Notes: generated by a model from the letters alone, not told the origin. Counted from the stretch's first letter, positions 41,485-53,819 are shown. The stretch: DNA of 64,000 nt from Nymphaea colorata (GCF_008831285.2 NC_045148.1:24037878-24101877); one strand, 5' to 3'. Program-made: numbers and translations.

Positions 41485-41807
41485 TGTTATGGAAAATGAA
41501 AACGAATTCTTAAATCAGTGTGATATTAACTTTGTTTTTTTACACCTATTGTAAAGCTGTAAAATTGAATTGTGGTATTCCTTGCCACGCATGTGAAATT
41601 CTATAGAAGGTTGAAGGCATGATTTGGTTGTAACAGAAAATATTCTTTTATGCCTGTAAAAAAATTGATTATGTACAGAAAGAGTATAAATATGAGAAAG
41701 GAAGAAGAGCATGATGCTCTGTTCCATCCATTCCCAGCCTCCTCGGTTATGCCCTGTTGATTCCGTGGCAGCCCTGATTTTCTCTTGTGCATCATCTGAA
41801 ACTCACA
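41485..41807 (+). repeat. LTR B, near-complete isolated copy
   Basis: TGTTATGGAAAATGAAAACG at the left, AAACTCACA at the right, TATA box TATAAATATG at about 41685. Correct order compared with the copia C LTR except that the TATA segment is forward here. No gag, pol or primer-binding site follows and flanking 5-bp duplications are not evident, so it is not a clean solo LTR. Confidence 0.75.
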
Positions 41808-43323
41808 AGATATTGCAAGGGAGGAAAGGAGTGGTGGCGGATGACGAGTGTTGGCTTGTGATGATGCGCAACAGGTTGATGCACTATTTTAAGGGGCCAA
41901 AAAAGACATTGATGTATTTTTCTATAGCCCTGCCTCCACTTTTCCCAAAAGTTCTTTATATGGCTAGATTTCTTTTGCACCGGTACAAATCGTTACAAAA
42001 AAATGTCAAATTGGGCGCTTCAATTTGGTTGTTAATTCTGTTGGATAGTGGCCCTGAGCCCTATCCTTCATCTCATAACTGCAAGCCAGATTAAATTGAA
42101 AAACTCATTTCCAAAATAAAAGATTTCATTAAAATGAAATTCAAAAGTTTATTTTGTTACCATTACGAACCAGCCAAAAATTCTCTCTGGCGATAACTGC
42201 TGCTGGGATTCAGGAAATCCTGGGAGGCAGACTATAAAGTCTCAGCTTATGTTCATCTGAAGGTTGATCATTAGATTAACCTATCATAGGTTACTATAAA
42301 AATACTGTTCTTGCTTATACGAGTCTTGAGCCTGACCATTTTATTCCTGTCACAGGATACTTTGCTCAAGGTTCAGTGTCGAGCACAAGCTAGGTCTTGG
42401 TTTGTTGAGTGGAGTTTGAACTGACCCTTTAAAGCACAATAGCTCGAGCATGACAAGACATGAGCAGAGTTGGGCTCTAGACCACTTGTGTATGACCACA
42501 ACTATAATATATGCTATTGGCAACGCATTTTACCATAGCCAATAGTCATAATGCAGTTGCCAATAAACTTATTAGCAAATACTCTTGCTCTAGCCAATAG
42601 ATAAGGTTGACCTTGCCCTTTACAGCACGGAGAAAAGTCTTTTGTTAGGCCAAGGGTCATTGCCAATAATATCATTGGTAACAACTTGTTGAGTTATTGA
42701 CAATGGTAGAATTCATTGCTAGAAGTTCTTACAACAGTGATTTCTTCACTGCTATAGGTCCCCTTTTTCTTTTGAAAACAAAACAAAATGCCACTTCTAT
42801 AGCAGGTAAGCCAGTTTTTCCTAATTTGAAAGTGGGACGGTTTCAAATAGATAATCTAGATCGATACCAACAAACAAAAACATAGACTACTGAAACAAAT
42901 AGAGAGAGAGAGAGAGCGAGAGAGAGAGAGAGAGATGAACACTCCATGCATCAGATTTTGGATTAACAAAAATACAGATGGAAAAACGAACAAAAAAACA
43001 AGTCAGACTTTTAGGCAATATGCAAGTTCAACTACATGTCATTTATGGTGAGAGTTGTCTTAAAATGTCATCAGAAAATTATTTACAACTTACAAATGCA
43101 GCTGTGAAGATTGAAACATCTCAAAAATATCCACAATCAAGTTCTAAATCGTGTATAAGCATCTCCAAGAAAATGGCACCTGTTAGTGCTTCGTAAAGTT
43201 GCTGGTCCCTTTGACAATCGTTTGTTTATTAATTGATCTTCTGACCTACAGCATCTCACATATAAAATGAAAAATTAATGAAAAAGTGAAAATGAAGCAA
43301 TGCTCTAGCCATTTATGGATACA
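41808..43323. other. Unassigned DNA, no gene seen
   Basis: An open stretch beginning inside the LTR (41711-42094) runs across its edge and has no domain. Around 42500-42710 GCCAATAG/TTGCCAATA words recur in both directions. A GA microsatellite lies at 42898-42936. Confidence 0.5.
42898..42936. repeat. (GA)n microsatellite
   Basis: GA units with one GC interruption. Confidence 0.92.
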
Positions 43324-44770
43324 ACATATAAAAGCTACAAAAGCCACAAAGAAAAACATACACACTAGAAACTCTCGTCTTCACATGAACATTTTGTGGA
43401 TCAAAGAAGAAAGGCCACTCAGAATCTGAAGCACATGCAGGTTACATATTGAAAAATGTAGAAGACATAAAAAAATAGTGTTGTTTTACACATAATGCAA
43501 CTGTAGATATAGCAGATCCAAATTGAAGACCAACACTAATTAATCATTCAATTGGAATAAATAAACATGCTACAGATCATGATGAAGGTAAAGAGTTCAA
43601 TACTAGTGTATGTGATGCAACTTGGTAGAGGTTTCCCTAAATCATCATATTTAAAAAACATCGAATACAATTTACAAGACTAACAAAGCGGTAACTGTAA
43701 AAAATGTGGAAAGGATAAGATTGGGAATATGAGTACATCCACAATATATTTCTTTTCATGGAAAGTGAACTGGAAGAAAGCTCAGCAGAAGAATGTATGG
43801 GCATCATAAACAACAAATTCGAGCTGCTCATTTTCCAATCATTGTTCACCATGGTGGCGTCAAATGGGGCATGCATTCTGCTGTGTATTTTCCATCACCG
43901 GGAAGAGATAAATATTTATACTTTCAAAAACATAACTTCTTTAATTGCTATACCAATGAGTAATAATAGTCAAATTAGGCCATCATGCTGTCAACTACCG
44001 AACATGGCAGCATGTACAAATTAATACCGTTAGATGTTATTGTATTAAATAACAATGAGTAATTGATATTATTGTATAATGGTATAAAATGGTATATGAC
44101 TAATTTTCAACTAAGACGAACAGAAGAAAGGGGAAACTAACATGACAAAAAGGTTTTATACGTCTTCAACTATTATATGTCCATTATCAAATAAAGAAGT
44201 CAGTTTTCTTACCAATTCATCCTTCACATTTTTAATTTGTTTCTTGGGAACAATATCAGTAGCTTGATCTTAAAACCTTGCAATAGGTTGACAGAGATGA
44301 ACCACTACAAAGTTCATGTTTCACAATCAACAGCAAGTTGCATGTGCGGCATGTACATCAATGGAACTAGAGAGCTCACAAGAGAAAGGACCATAACTAG
44401 ATTACCTATTTTATCATGTATTGAAAAAGAATCCAGATACGAATAGCAAAAACCTAGTTCTCAACATTCATGTAATTCATGAAAAAGAGAGAATGTTCCT
44501 AGGCTCTATATTGCATTGCAATATGTAATTCATTGAAAAAGAATCCACATACGAATAGCAAAAACCTACTTCTTTTACATTTATCGACTCTATATCGTAT
44601 TGCAATAAAATATTCAAAAGAAATTAGTGTTCCTAGGCTCAATGCCTCTTGAATCTTCTCAACATAAGGTGATTCATTCAATTAAAAACAATTTATCTAT
44701 TTGATAATTGAGTTAAGCATGTAGACATAAGAAACCAACATATGCTTATACCTTCCATTATCTTCAATGA
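43324..44770 (-). pseudogene. Segment H2: second, shorter copy of H1
   Basis: Begins at AAAAGCTACAAAAGCCACAA like H1 and follows it with many substitutions. It lacks the 730 bp described at 12771-13502 and part of the 14010-14150 stretch. On the minus strand the exon-like piece at 44213-44275 (IKNVKDEL) still ends at a GTAAGA donor; the VEKIQEALSLGTL piece is at about 44625-44665. H2 stops at TATCTTCAATGATG, keeping only the last bases of the 14229-14326 exon. The plus-strand frame at 43758-44024 is not supported by H1. Confidence 0.45.
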
Positions 44771-44772
44771 TG

Positions 44773-44951
44773 ATGTATGCTGCCATTTGATGGTGGAAAT
44801 AATGTGTGACGAATGGCTGTGTAACGTCATCTGAGATCTTCATCTCCCATATCTCTCCTCGCCATTTTCTATTTCCCTGTTGGCAGTTACTTCCTCAAGC
44901 CTCCGGAAACCAAGGAGTTCATCGTTCTATTAGTCTTTGGTCAGGAGGTTA
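44773..44951. repeat. Left part of inverted duplication G, copy ii
   Basis: TGCTGCCATTTGATGG onward matches the reverse complement of 63830-64000. It contains no recognisable gene. The counterpart runs off the window end. Confidence 0.75.
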
Positions 44952-45289
44952 TTGGGGATGTCAATGAATTAGATTCAGATCAAATACCAGATCAAGTTTT
45001 TTTAGAAAAATCAGATATCAAAAAAAGAGTAATTTGATATCCAAATAAAAAATCAGATCAGATTCAGTATTAAAAATTGGCATCCGATTAAATTCAGATT
45101 GAGACTCAGCATCAAATAGATACCCAATCAGATACCAGAAAAAAAGGATAATGGATATGTAAACCCAAATTTATAGATCTGGATCTAAATAATATATTTT
45201 ATTCTACATTATTGTAAATTTATAAATCTGAACCCAAATTTGAATCCCCAATTTCAATTAATATCATCTGAATCTAAAACCAATGCAAA
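44952..45289. mobile_element. MITE-1-related element in repeat G, copy ii (right end lost)
   Basis: Starts TTGGGGATGTCAATG, matching the MITE-1 terminus, and is filled with AGATTCAGAT-like words. The right terminal repeat is not found before the G sequence at 45290. The reversed partner at 63490-63821 has a cleaner end (CTGACATCCCTA). Confidence 0.65.
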
Positions 45290-45850
45290 CTTGGTCGAGC
45301 ACTTGACAAGGTTTGGGCCACCTCCAGATCCACTGCAACTGACTTTTGTTCATAAGCCTTCTTAATTTTATAGCTGCATTTTTTCATCAAGACCCACGAC
45401 ATCTGGTTACATGTATGGTGCATAGCCTTTAAGAAAATGACAAGTGTCCCCTGCCCACTTGTACTAGTTCCTTAGCCCACTTTTTGGGTACTTGGCATCC
45501 ATGGGAGCCTGTGCACAAGCCTGGGCATATAACCAGCTTTGAATATCCACCCATGTCATCGACACTATACTAAACACTTGAGAGAGAGAGAGAGAGATAG
45601 ATAGCTTCTCGTGATGGAAACAGGGATGGGGAGCACATGAAGAAGGGGTAGAGAGTTTATTTCCTCTCTTAAGTGTAAAGTGTGTTGCAGGCCGCCTCAT
45701 GAGCTTATTGTTGCCAACTCCACCATCATCAACGTTTTCGTCCTCTTCTAAAGAGATTTACTAGAGAAAGTATGATTTAGCAATTTCCAACTTTCAAGAG
45801 GCTGTCAAGCTCAAACGGAAGAATGTTAGGGCCTTCTGCCTCTAGGGATC
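45290..45850 (+). repeat. Repeat G, copy ii
   Basis: Most continuous forward copy: AAACTTGGTCGAGCACTTGA to TCTAGGGATC, including a short GA run (45582-45603). It is shared with 39712-41484 (interrupted) and 62949-63490 (reversed). No coding region is recognised. Confidence 0.8.
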
Positions 45851-46183
45851 TATTACAAAAATGAAAACTAATTCTTAAAATGTGTATTAACTTTGTTTTC
45901 GTTACACCTATTGTAAAGGTGTAAAATTGAATTGTGGTGTTCTTTGTCACGCATGTGGAATTCTCTAGAAGGTTGAAGGCAGATTCTGTGTAATAGAAAA
46001 TATTCTTTCATGCCTGTATTTGATTTTGTACAAAAAAGAGTATAAATATGTGAAAGGAAGAAGAGCACGATGCCAAATATCGTGGGTGAAGATGAGCTAG
46101 CCAAATGTCATGGGTGAAGATGAGCCAGCTGAATGTAGTGGGATAAGATGAGCCAGTCAAATGTCGTTGAAACCAAAAACCGT
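45851..46183 (+). repeat. Chimeric LTR: LTR B left part joined to LTR A middle
   Basis: 45851-46072 is LTR B up to GAGCACGATGCC, including the TATA at about 46040. From there it becomes LTR A: four 28-bp units of the GATGAGCCAGCCAAATGTC type, then CGTTGAAACCAAAAACCGTG, stopping at 46183. The chimera sits upstream of copia A gag. Confidence 0.82.
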
Positions 46184-46734
46184 GGTGACTTAAACTAGTG
46201 ACTTTCTTAATCACGTGCACTGTTTCTGCATCCAGCGTTCATGTAGCATTGCCAGCCTTCTACGATCCTCCAACAGTCATCCCAGAACAGTTCGAGCAAG
46301 CATCGATCTAATCCCTACGATTGGAGATTCCCTGCATTCTATAGAGTGGTTCTTCGGTGAACCTCCCCTTTCACTACTATTCGCAATGCCGACCACCTTT
46401 TCTTGTCAAACTTCATGGACATCCCCAAAAGAAGGTGAACCTAACAAGCCAAGCTCGATCACTGAGGTTGCCTCTCACGCTGGAATCCTCGAATTGTGGA
46501 CGTCCCTCTCTTTGTTTCAAGTTTCTTGTTGCCTCTATTTCTTCACTTGCCGCCACTGGTGTCGACCCCATTGGGCCCCAAAAGGGTCAAACAACATCAT
46601 CAGGCCGTGGTGACTCCTACTCGACCGGTGACGTGATAGAGCCAGCCAGATTTCCACCATCTTTCTTGTGGCGTTTTTTCTTCTCCTTTGCATGGGAAGT
46701 CGTGTATTGAGTCCTCAGCATTAAGGAGGAGTCA
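46184..46734 (+). other. Leader between the chimeric LTR and copia A gag
   Basis: More GC-rich than its surroundings. Two overlapping frames of 117-132 residues exist (46215-46613, 46357-46710), neither with a known domain. Position suggests a copia A 5' leader or an intervening captured fragment. No primer-binding site is evident. Confidence 0.4.
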
Positions 46735-47600
46735 TGGCCGACAAAGGAAAGAACAATGAGTCGGAAATATCAATGCCATGAAAATGCCCAGGTGATATTT
46801 GATCTCTTCTATTTGCATCATTCAGATAATTTCGGAAGTGGGTTAGTATCTCAACCACTTATCGGTGATAACTATGCAATCTGGAGCAGAGTCATGATAT
46901 CAGCCAAAAACAAGTTAGGATTCGTTGATCGGACCATCAAAGAGGCTAAAGGGATGAACATAATCGTATGTTGGGGTACGATGTAACAATTTGGCTCTAG
47001 CATGGATTCTTAATTCAATTAATAAGGAGATTCATGCTAGCATCGCTTATGCTGCCTCAGATTAAGTATATGGAAGGAGTTAAAAGAAAGATATACTCAG
47101 AGTCTTGCACCAAGAGTCTTTCGTCTACACAGTTCAATACATCGATTACAACAAGAGTCCATGTCTGTTACTACATATTATACAAAACATATTGTATAAA
47201 AATCAAAGTGCTTTGGGAAGAATTAAATTACTACAATTTTGTGTCTGCGTTCATGTGGGGGCATAAAAAATTATTCGGATCAAATCCAAAGAGAACGTGT
47301 AATTTAGTTCCTGAAGGGACTGAATGATCATATGATGCTGTTAGAGGACAGATTTTATTGCTTGTCCCTTATCCACAGTAAACAAATTATCTGCTCTAGT
47401 CTTGCAGGAGGAACAACTGCATAAAGCAAGATTCACGCCGTCAGCCTCTCACACCACCTTGGCAATATCACACAATCATATTCCCAAAGCAACATAACTT
47501 GAACAAAGTTTCAAGTTTCAATGAAATAAAGAAAGACATCAAAGATGACCAATCTGTAGCTATTGTCATAACACAGGTCATGTGAAAGATAAATATTTCA
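46735..47600 (+). pseudogene. Copia A copy III: gag
   Basis: ATG at 46735 opens MADKGKNNESEI and is soon broken by a stop. Then DLFYLHHSDN, LIGDNYAIWSRVMISAKNKL and GFVDRTIK follow. Further pieces: WKELKERY- and QQESMSVTTYYTK-like segments near 47070-47190, EFLKGLNDH-type wording near 47300-47330, and LQEEQLHKARFT-like near 47405-47440. The zinc knuckle at about 47545-47610 has Tyr in place of its last Cys, as in copy I. Copy I enters the window only at about 47396-equivalent. Confidence 0.83.
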
Positions 47601-48185
47601 AGTTGAATGGCTATCCTCGAGGACATCGATTCCATGATCCTTTCGACCACCACTAGCTGCAGCTACCATTCATAATCAAAGGCGGGTGGACCTCCATGCA
47701 AGCAATGGTACTAGTTTCCTGGCAGCAACGGTCAAAATTCCAAGGAAGTTGTGCCTTCATTCACTATGGATGAGTATCAGAAACTCTTATCACTTGTTAG
47801 AACTCCGTCTTCCTTTATCAATTTCGCAGGTAATATATCTTCATATAGTGTCTCCCATCTTACTTGGATTATCGATTCTAGAGCAAGTCGGTGCATTTGT
47901 GCCGTTAGCTCTCTACTTCAAAAACCAACCAACTGCCGGGTACCTATAAACTTACCTAATCGACATACAATAACTGTCCATCAAACTAGTGATGTTAAAC
48001 TACCACCATTCACTCTCGAAAATTCCTTGTATATTTTCTCTTTCAAAGTGAACCTACTCTCTGTGAGTCAATTGAGCGAGGCACTAAACTTTTCCGTAAC
48101 TTTCTTCCCTACTCATTGTGTCTTGCTGGACCTGAATGCGGGATTTCTATTGCTCTCTTATTTCCGCTCCCTTGACCAATGGTAA
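47601..48185 (+). pseudogene. Copia A copy III: gag end and protease
   Basis: Open at 47751-48185. The protease site reads WIIDSRAS, so the catalytic-loop Gly seen in copy I is Arg here. LPNRHTITVHQTSDVKLPPF follows, then NLLSVSQLSEALNFSVTFFP, a stretch of pre-integrase absent from copy I through a 50-bp deletion there. It ends at the shared integrase deletion. Confidence 0.85.
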
Positions 48186-48915
48186 CTTGACATTTAATGC
48201 AATGAAAGGCACAAGTTACCCTCTTTCTTACTTTACTTCACTTTCTCGTTTCTCCCCTAAAAACCTTTGAAGTGGCAGTTGGATATAGGGAGTGGTGAGA
48301 CACAATGAACTCAGAAATTAGTACACTAAAGGAAAACAACACTTGGAGAATGAGCACTTCACCACAAGGAGTTAAGCCTATCGGTTGCAAGTGAGTTTAC
48401 GAAATCGAGTCTGATCAGACAGTACTGTTGAGCGGTACAAGATGGCACACCTCATTGCCAAAGGTTATTCTCAATAGGAAGGACTGGACTACAATGAGAC
48501 ATTTGTACCAGCTGCAAAAATGGTAACTATGTGAACTTTACTTTTAGTCGCTGTGGAAAATGATTGGTTATTATATTAAATGGATGTGAAGAATGTCTTT
48601 CTTCATGGTGATTTGCTTGAAGAAATACATATGAAGGTTCCACCAAGATATGACCATAAGGGGGAGAATCTAGTATGTAAATTACATAAATCTCTCTACG
48701 GTCTCAAACAGTCTCCTCGAAATTGGTTTCACAAATTGTCCTTGGCACTAGTGGAGTTTGGATTCAGTCAATCAAATGCCAAACACACATTATTCACTTA
48801 CAAACAAGACCAATTTTTTGTTGTTGTTCTTGTTTATGTGGATGACCTTATTATTACGGGCAACAACAAGGAGCTGATTGACAAATCTAAGCAATTTTAT
48901 GTCAAATCTTAAGTT
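48186..48915 (+). pseudogene. Copia A copy III: RT, integrase missing
   Basis: Linker and RT N-terminus in broken frames (MNSEISTLKENNTW at 48306-48347), then an open segment 48580-48912 with MDVKNVFLHGDLLEEIHM, YGLKQSPRNWFHKL and the intact YVDD followed by LIITGNN. It ends where a small rearrangement near 48895-48945 deletes part of the connection region relative to copy I. Confidence 0.87.
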
Positions 48916-49544
48916 CTTAATTTTTTATGTCAAAAATTTTCACAGCAAACGTATGCTCTCAACATTATATGCGAAACAAGTATAATGGGTGCAAGCCAAT
49001 GGAATTTCTAGTGGAACGAAAGCTCAGACTCGAAGAAGGTACTCTCCTAAACACACAAACCAATCTTCAAATGAGTGTGTTTTGTGATTATGATTGGGTG
49101 GTGTGTCAAGAAACGCGAAGGTCAATAACTAGTTATTGTGTTCTTCTTAGTGATTCTCCAATTTCATGAAAGACAAAAAAACAGCCCACAGTATCTCACT
49201 CCTTTGTAGAAGCAGAATACAAGGCATTGGCAAATGTGGTATGTGAAGTGACTTGGTTGAAATTCTTATTGTCGGATCTAGGTGTGAGACATCTACAACC
49301 GACAAATCTATACTACGACAATCAGACTGCCATGCATATTGGTGCCAATCCAGTTTTTCATTAGCTACCAAACATATAGATTTAGATTGACAGTGGTTTG
49401 GAAAAAAATAAATCAAGGTGTAGTGAGAACCAGTTACATTAACAACAAAGATCAGCTGGCAGACTTATTCACTAAGGCCTTAGGCAAGGAAGAATTTAAT
49501 CATCTTCTATCCAAACTGAACATAAGAAACTCTACACTTAGTTT
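48916..49544 (+). pseudogene. Copia A copy III: RNase H
   Basis: CDYDWVVCQETRRSITSYCV (49085 on), then a stop, [30 protein letters not shown] (the CDN Cys is Tyr) and NNKDQLADLFTKALGKEEF (49441-49495). Followed by the polypurine tract GAGGGGGAG at 49545-49553. Confidence 0.85.
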
Positions 49545-49553
49545 GAGGGGGAG

Positions 49554-49865
49554 AGTTAAAATTAAGATTCGCTACTTATCTTCTTATTTTGACATCTTAA
49601 CGATAAGATTTTCAGTTGGTTAGTGTAGCTGTTAGGATGAACCAGCCAAATATCATGGGAGAAGATGAGCAACCGAGTGTCATGGGATAAGATAAGCCAG
49701 GCAAATATCATGGGATAAATGAGCCAGCCAAATGTCGTTGAAACTAAAAACCGTGTACTACTTTTTCTTCTATATATAGGTGTGTAAGATCTATAGAAAA
49801 ATATGTAGCAATTCTCTGTTCTCTTCCTTGTGTTACATTCTTCCTTAACTCAAATAATTTCTACA
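49554..49865 (+). repeat. LTR A, copy III
   Basis: The first dinucleotide is AG instead of TG. The 28-bp units are present at about 49636-49735 with small deletions. It ends ATTTCTACA before copia B gag. Confidence 0.82.
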
Positions 49866-50725
49866 TAGGCGTCAATAGGCAAGGCTCCCAATTCTTCCAA
49901 CTCTTTTCCGCAAGTGGAGCAGAGTCCTCTTATGGTAACAACATCATCACTACTGAAAACCTCTTTTTCCTTCATCATTCAGACAACCCTGGTACTATAT
50001 TGGTTTCACAATTAGTAACTAGTGAAAATTAATCAACCTGGAGTCATGCTATGAGAATCGCATTGTCTACCAAAAACAACTTGACCTTTGTTGAAGGTAG
50101 TCTTCCCAAACCCGGCGTTGCAGCTCCTGAGGTCATTATGTGGAACGCTTCGCAATCACATGGTCTTTCATGGATTCTTAACTCCATCTCAAAATAATTA
50201 TCAAGCAATATCATCTACACCACCACAATTATTGAAGTCTGGGCACACTTAAAGGACCTATTCACTGAAAGCACAAACCCCTCATAAGTACCAACTCAAG
50301 TCCTCCATTAGTCATTTGAATCAAGAAAATATATTTGTTGCTCTTTATTTTACATTATTGGCATAAGCTTTCGTCCTATGATGTTCTTTCGGAATGCTCT
50401 TGCAATTTCTTGAAAGTGGTTGCTGAAAAGAACAAGAAGAGTGAGTGATTGAATTTCTTATGAGATTGAATGATTCGTTCAATGCTATAAGATGGAAATT
50501 CTACATATGCAACCCTTGGCTTCTCTACAAAAGACATGCACCGGTCTTCAAGAGGAGAAGCTCGCCTTCAAACTAGTGTGTGGAGTATGTTGGTCTCTCA
50601 GCAAGTGCAAATTTAAATGCATTCAAAAACCAACAAAACAGGCACCCACAATACTTCTGCAATTACTGCAAGATTGCAGGACATCAAAGGAACGATGCTT
50701 CAAATTAAATGGTTACCCTCCAAAC
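49866..50725 (+). pseudogene. Copia B copy III: gag
   Basis: As copy I with more stops (for example in the NYSTW segment, which reads N-stop-STW). FLHHSDNPGTILVSQLVTS is readable near 49970-50026 and the zinc knuckle FCNYCKIAGHQRND near 50656-50697 retains its CxxC pair better than copy I. Confidence 0.82.
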
Positions 50726-50929
50726 TTTATAGGTGGAAAATAGAGCTAGACAAGGTGGCTATTATCAAGGCCTCTGTTGGAGGGAAAACTGATTCCAATG
50801 CCTTAATCTCTCCATGCATGGAAAATAGTTCAGCAAGACATTGCTCCAATTCTAACTGAAGATGAATTTATTCAATTCAAAAAACTCCTCAAAAATCGAT
50901 CAGTAACCCAAATAAACTTTATAGCTATG

Positions 50930-51310
50930 TCATTCTTCAAACTAGACACCAGGGTAATAGATATTGGTGCTAGTCACCACATGTCATGCTCCATAAATCA
51001 ATGCTAGATGACACAAAATTAGTTGTTGCATTTTCAATTAGAGTTCAGGACAACAAATGATATATGCGACATGTGTCGGTAAAGTTGTTCTATCACCTTC
51101 CATTTTTCTTCAAAAAGTGTATTATCTTCCAAAGTTTGCTTACAACATATTGTCAGTGAGCAGATTTATTCAGAAAACCAAGCGTCATTTGATTTTCCCC
51201 ACTACTTGGTGCTTTGTTCAGGACCCAATCTCCATGACCTGGACTGAGCTGGGTGATTCATCAGGGGATTCTTCATTTTCAAGTCACCTCTTACAACTGT
51301 AGACTGCTTG
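50930..51310 (+). pseudogene. Copia B copy III: protease
   Basis: VIDIGASHHMSC with the D-I-G variant near 50957-50992, a one-base loss after it, then NILSVSRFIQKTKRHLIFPT (51145-51204) in the frame 51057-51302. Confidence 0.8.
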
Positions 51311-52080
51311 TTCACGAAACCCACTCAATCAGATTTTGATGTTTGGCATATGAGACTTGGGCACCCATCCTGCTCAAAGAATCAAATGCTCTGAAAGCAT
51401 GACTCAATCATTAAGTTGTCAAATCTTTTCTGTGAAGTATGTAGTGTTGCTAAACAATATAGATTGATGTTCAAATTAAGTGAATCATGTTTTGCTAAAC
51501 CTTTTGATTTGCTAGTTTCTGTTTACGAAAGCTCTTGGGAATAATGTTTCCCATGCATCGCATACTCAAGCACATTACTTTTGTCTATTATGGATGATTT
51601 TTCAAGAGCCATGTGGGTTTACCTATTGAAGTATAAACGTGAAGTAGGTCATTTGCTTAAACATTTGATTAACATGACTGAGAAAGAGTCCAAAACAGAT
51701 GTGTTAAAAATAGGATAGATAGTGGAACCGAGTTCTTTTCAAATGACAATTTTTTTTTTCCGTGATAGAGACATCCTACATCAACATTCATGCCCCTACA
51801 TGCCTCAACAAAACCGCATAGTTGGGAGAAAGCGTCAGCACATCTTGAATGTGGTGTCTGCTCTCAAGTTTCAGTCAGGTCTACCCTTAACTGTTGGGAC
51901 TTACGTGGATTAACAGCCACATATTTAATAAATAGGACCCCATCCAAAAAAAAAGAACTTGACAATGAATGTCCCTTTGAAAAATTATTTAAAAGAAAAC
52001 CACGTTACAAGCATATATGCGTGTTTGGTTGTTTGTATTTTTCCACCAACCTCAAACCACATGGAAAATTCGGTCACATG
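51311..52080 (+). pseudogene. Copia B copy III: integrase, part 1
   Basis: VWHMRLGHPSCSKNQML near 51341-51391 with both His of the zinc motif, then broken core with DDFSRAMWVYLLKYKREVGH, and CPYMPQQNRIVGRKRQHILN near 51792-51851. A further frame, 51790-52239, reads [16 protein letters not shown] and CVFGCLYFSTNLKPHGKFGH and runs into the MITE. Confidence 0.8.
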
Positions 52081-52507
52081 TTGGGATGTCAATATATCGA
52101 ATTGAATTGGATATCTGACCAATCCGATCCGAACAAATCGGACATGGAAAAAATAAATATCCAATTAGGAAATGAGATTGGATTCAGATTTAATAAATGG
52201 CATCCAATCATATACGAATTCAGATTTAGATATACATAAATATCCGGTCGAATTCAGATGCAAATTCGGATCAGATTCATTTTTAGACAAATATCCTATA
52301 TCTACTGCTATTAAATTTTGAAAATTAGCAAAATCTGGTTCAAAATTTAGATTCAGATATAAATATAAAAATCAGATTCGGATCGTCAAATTGGATTTTG
52401 GGTTCGGATATGACTTCTTTATTGGAATTTGGATCCAAATATTTGAATATCCAAAAAGCTGATATGATTAAGGATATATTGGATCCCAATCCGATCCGTT
52501 ATCCCTA
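52081..52507. mobile_element. hAT-like MITE-1, copy III
   Basis: Left end TTGGGATGTCAAT (second base changed), right end ATCCCTA. GTCACATG (52073-52080) and GTCACAAG (52508-52515) flank it. Confidence 0.85.
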
Positions 52508-52975
52508 GTCACAAGGTTCAGAGAGGTGTGCTCATTGGGTATCCTATTGAACAAAAAGGCTACAATCTACTTGATTTGGAAACCAAAAAAAAAATCGTTT
52601 GTAGGGATATGGTCTTCAATCAAACTGAATTTCTATTCAAATTCTCAAAGTATGGGAGCAAAGTCTACATTTTCAAGTTATTCCTCTCACATTTGATGAC
52701 AATCATACACTTGAGAGTAGAAATTCAAGTGAACGAGGCCCTTGTTCTTGTCGACTGACTGAAAGCCAAGATCATGTCATGACTACTGATTGTACAAACA
52801 TTGAACAACCATCTGAAATTGTTTTAGAATCAAGTGATGATGTAGAAACAAATACTTCCCTAGAAAAGGGCTTCCACAAGGTATCATTTGTCATAAGTTG
52901 TCTTTTTCCCATTTTTCAGCTGCTCTTAAAAGTTTCCTGTTGAATATCTTTCCTCAAACCAAACCTTCATGCTTT
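52508..52975 (+). pseudogene. Copia B copy III: integrase C-terminus and linker
   Basis: QRGVLIGYPIEQKGYNLLDL in the frame ending at 52758, followed by the same linker as copy I. It lacks the tandem duplication seen in copy II. Confidence 0.75.
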
Positions 52976-53765
52976 AGGCAGGCAGAGCAACATACAAATT
53001 AGAAACGAGCCATGCAAGAAGAAATTATGGTGGTGGAATCAAACAATACTTGGACCCTAGTCTCCCCTTCAAATAATGTCAAACCCATCAGCTGCAAGTG
53101 AGTTTATCGGATCAAGTATAAGGCGAATGGTGAAATAGAAAGGTTCAAAGCCATATTAGTGGCCAAAGGGTATGCACAAGTGGAAGGCTTGGATTTCCAT
53201 GAGACCTATGCTGCTGCCTCCAAACTTGTTATTATTTGTTGTTTGATTGCAATAGCTGCAAAAAGAAATTGGGTGCTGCAACAAATGGATGTGTATAACT
53301 TCTTTCTAAACGGGATATTGAATGAAGAAATCTACATGACATTGCCTCCTAGTTATTGTGAAAAAGGAGAAACAAAATTGTGCAAGCTAAACAAGTTTAT
53401 CTCTGGGCTGAAACATGCTCCTCAAAACAGGTTCTTGAAGTTCTCGTCAGAAGCGGTGAGCTATGGTTTTTGCAATCCAAGTGTGATTACACACTGTGTG
53501 ATATCAAAGAGAAAGGGTGTTCATGGTAATTTTGGTGTACATCAACGCTCTCATTGTTTCAGGAAATGATATGGAATACCTAGAAAACTTCAAATGTATC
53601 TTGGCAAAAGATTTTGCATGAAAGATGGGCAACTTAAAATATTTCCTTCGCCTAGAGCTTAGCAAAGGGAAGAAATGAATATTTTCGTCACAACGCAAGT
53701 ATTTTTGTCATTTTTGATGAATTAAGCCTTCTCAATGCCAAGCCATCTGAGGATCGCATGGAACC
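52976..53765 (+). pseudogene. Copia B copy III: reverse transcriptase
   Basis: Frame 53159-53569: AKGYAQVEGLDFHETYAAAS, QQMDVYNFFLNGIL, CKLNKFISGLKHAPQNRF. A one-base deletion near 53470 shifts the frame before the active-site box; in the other register the box reads Y-I-N-A as in copies I and II. Confidence 0.85.
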
Positions 53766-53819
53766 TTGTCAAACCCATGCTGCCAATGATGGATAAGATT
53801 TAAAAAATCCTTCACTGTT

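Noticed and set aside
41711-42094. A 127-residue frame starting in LTR B
   Set aside because: It crosses the LTR edge into unrelated DNA, and no domain or second copy supports it.
43758-44024. An 88-residue plus-strand frame in H2
   Set aside because: The equivalent part of H1 (12411-12617) has different indels and stops, so the frame is not kept.
46215-46710. Two overlapping frames of 132 and 117 residues
   Set aside because: They overlap in different registers in a GC-richer leader, have no recognisable domain and lie between an LTR fragment and gag.
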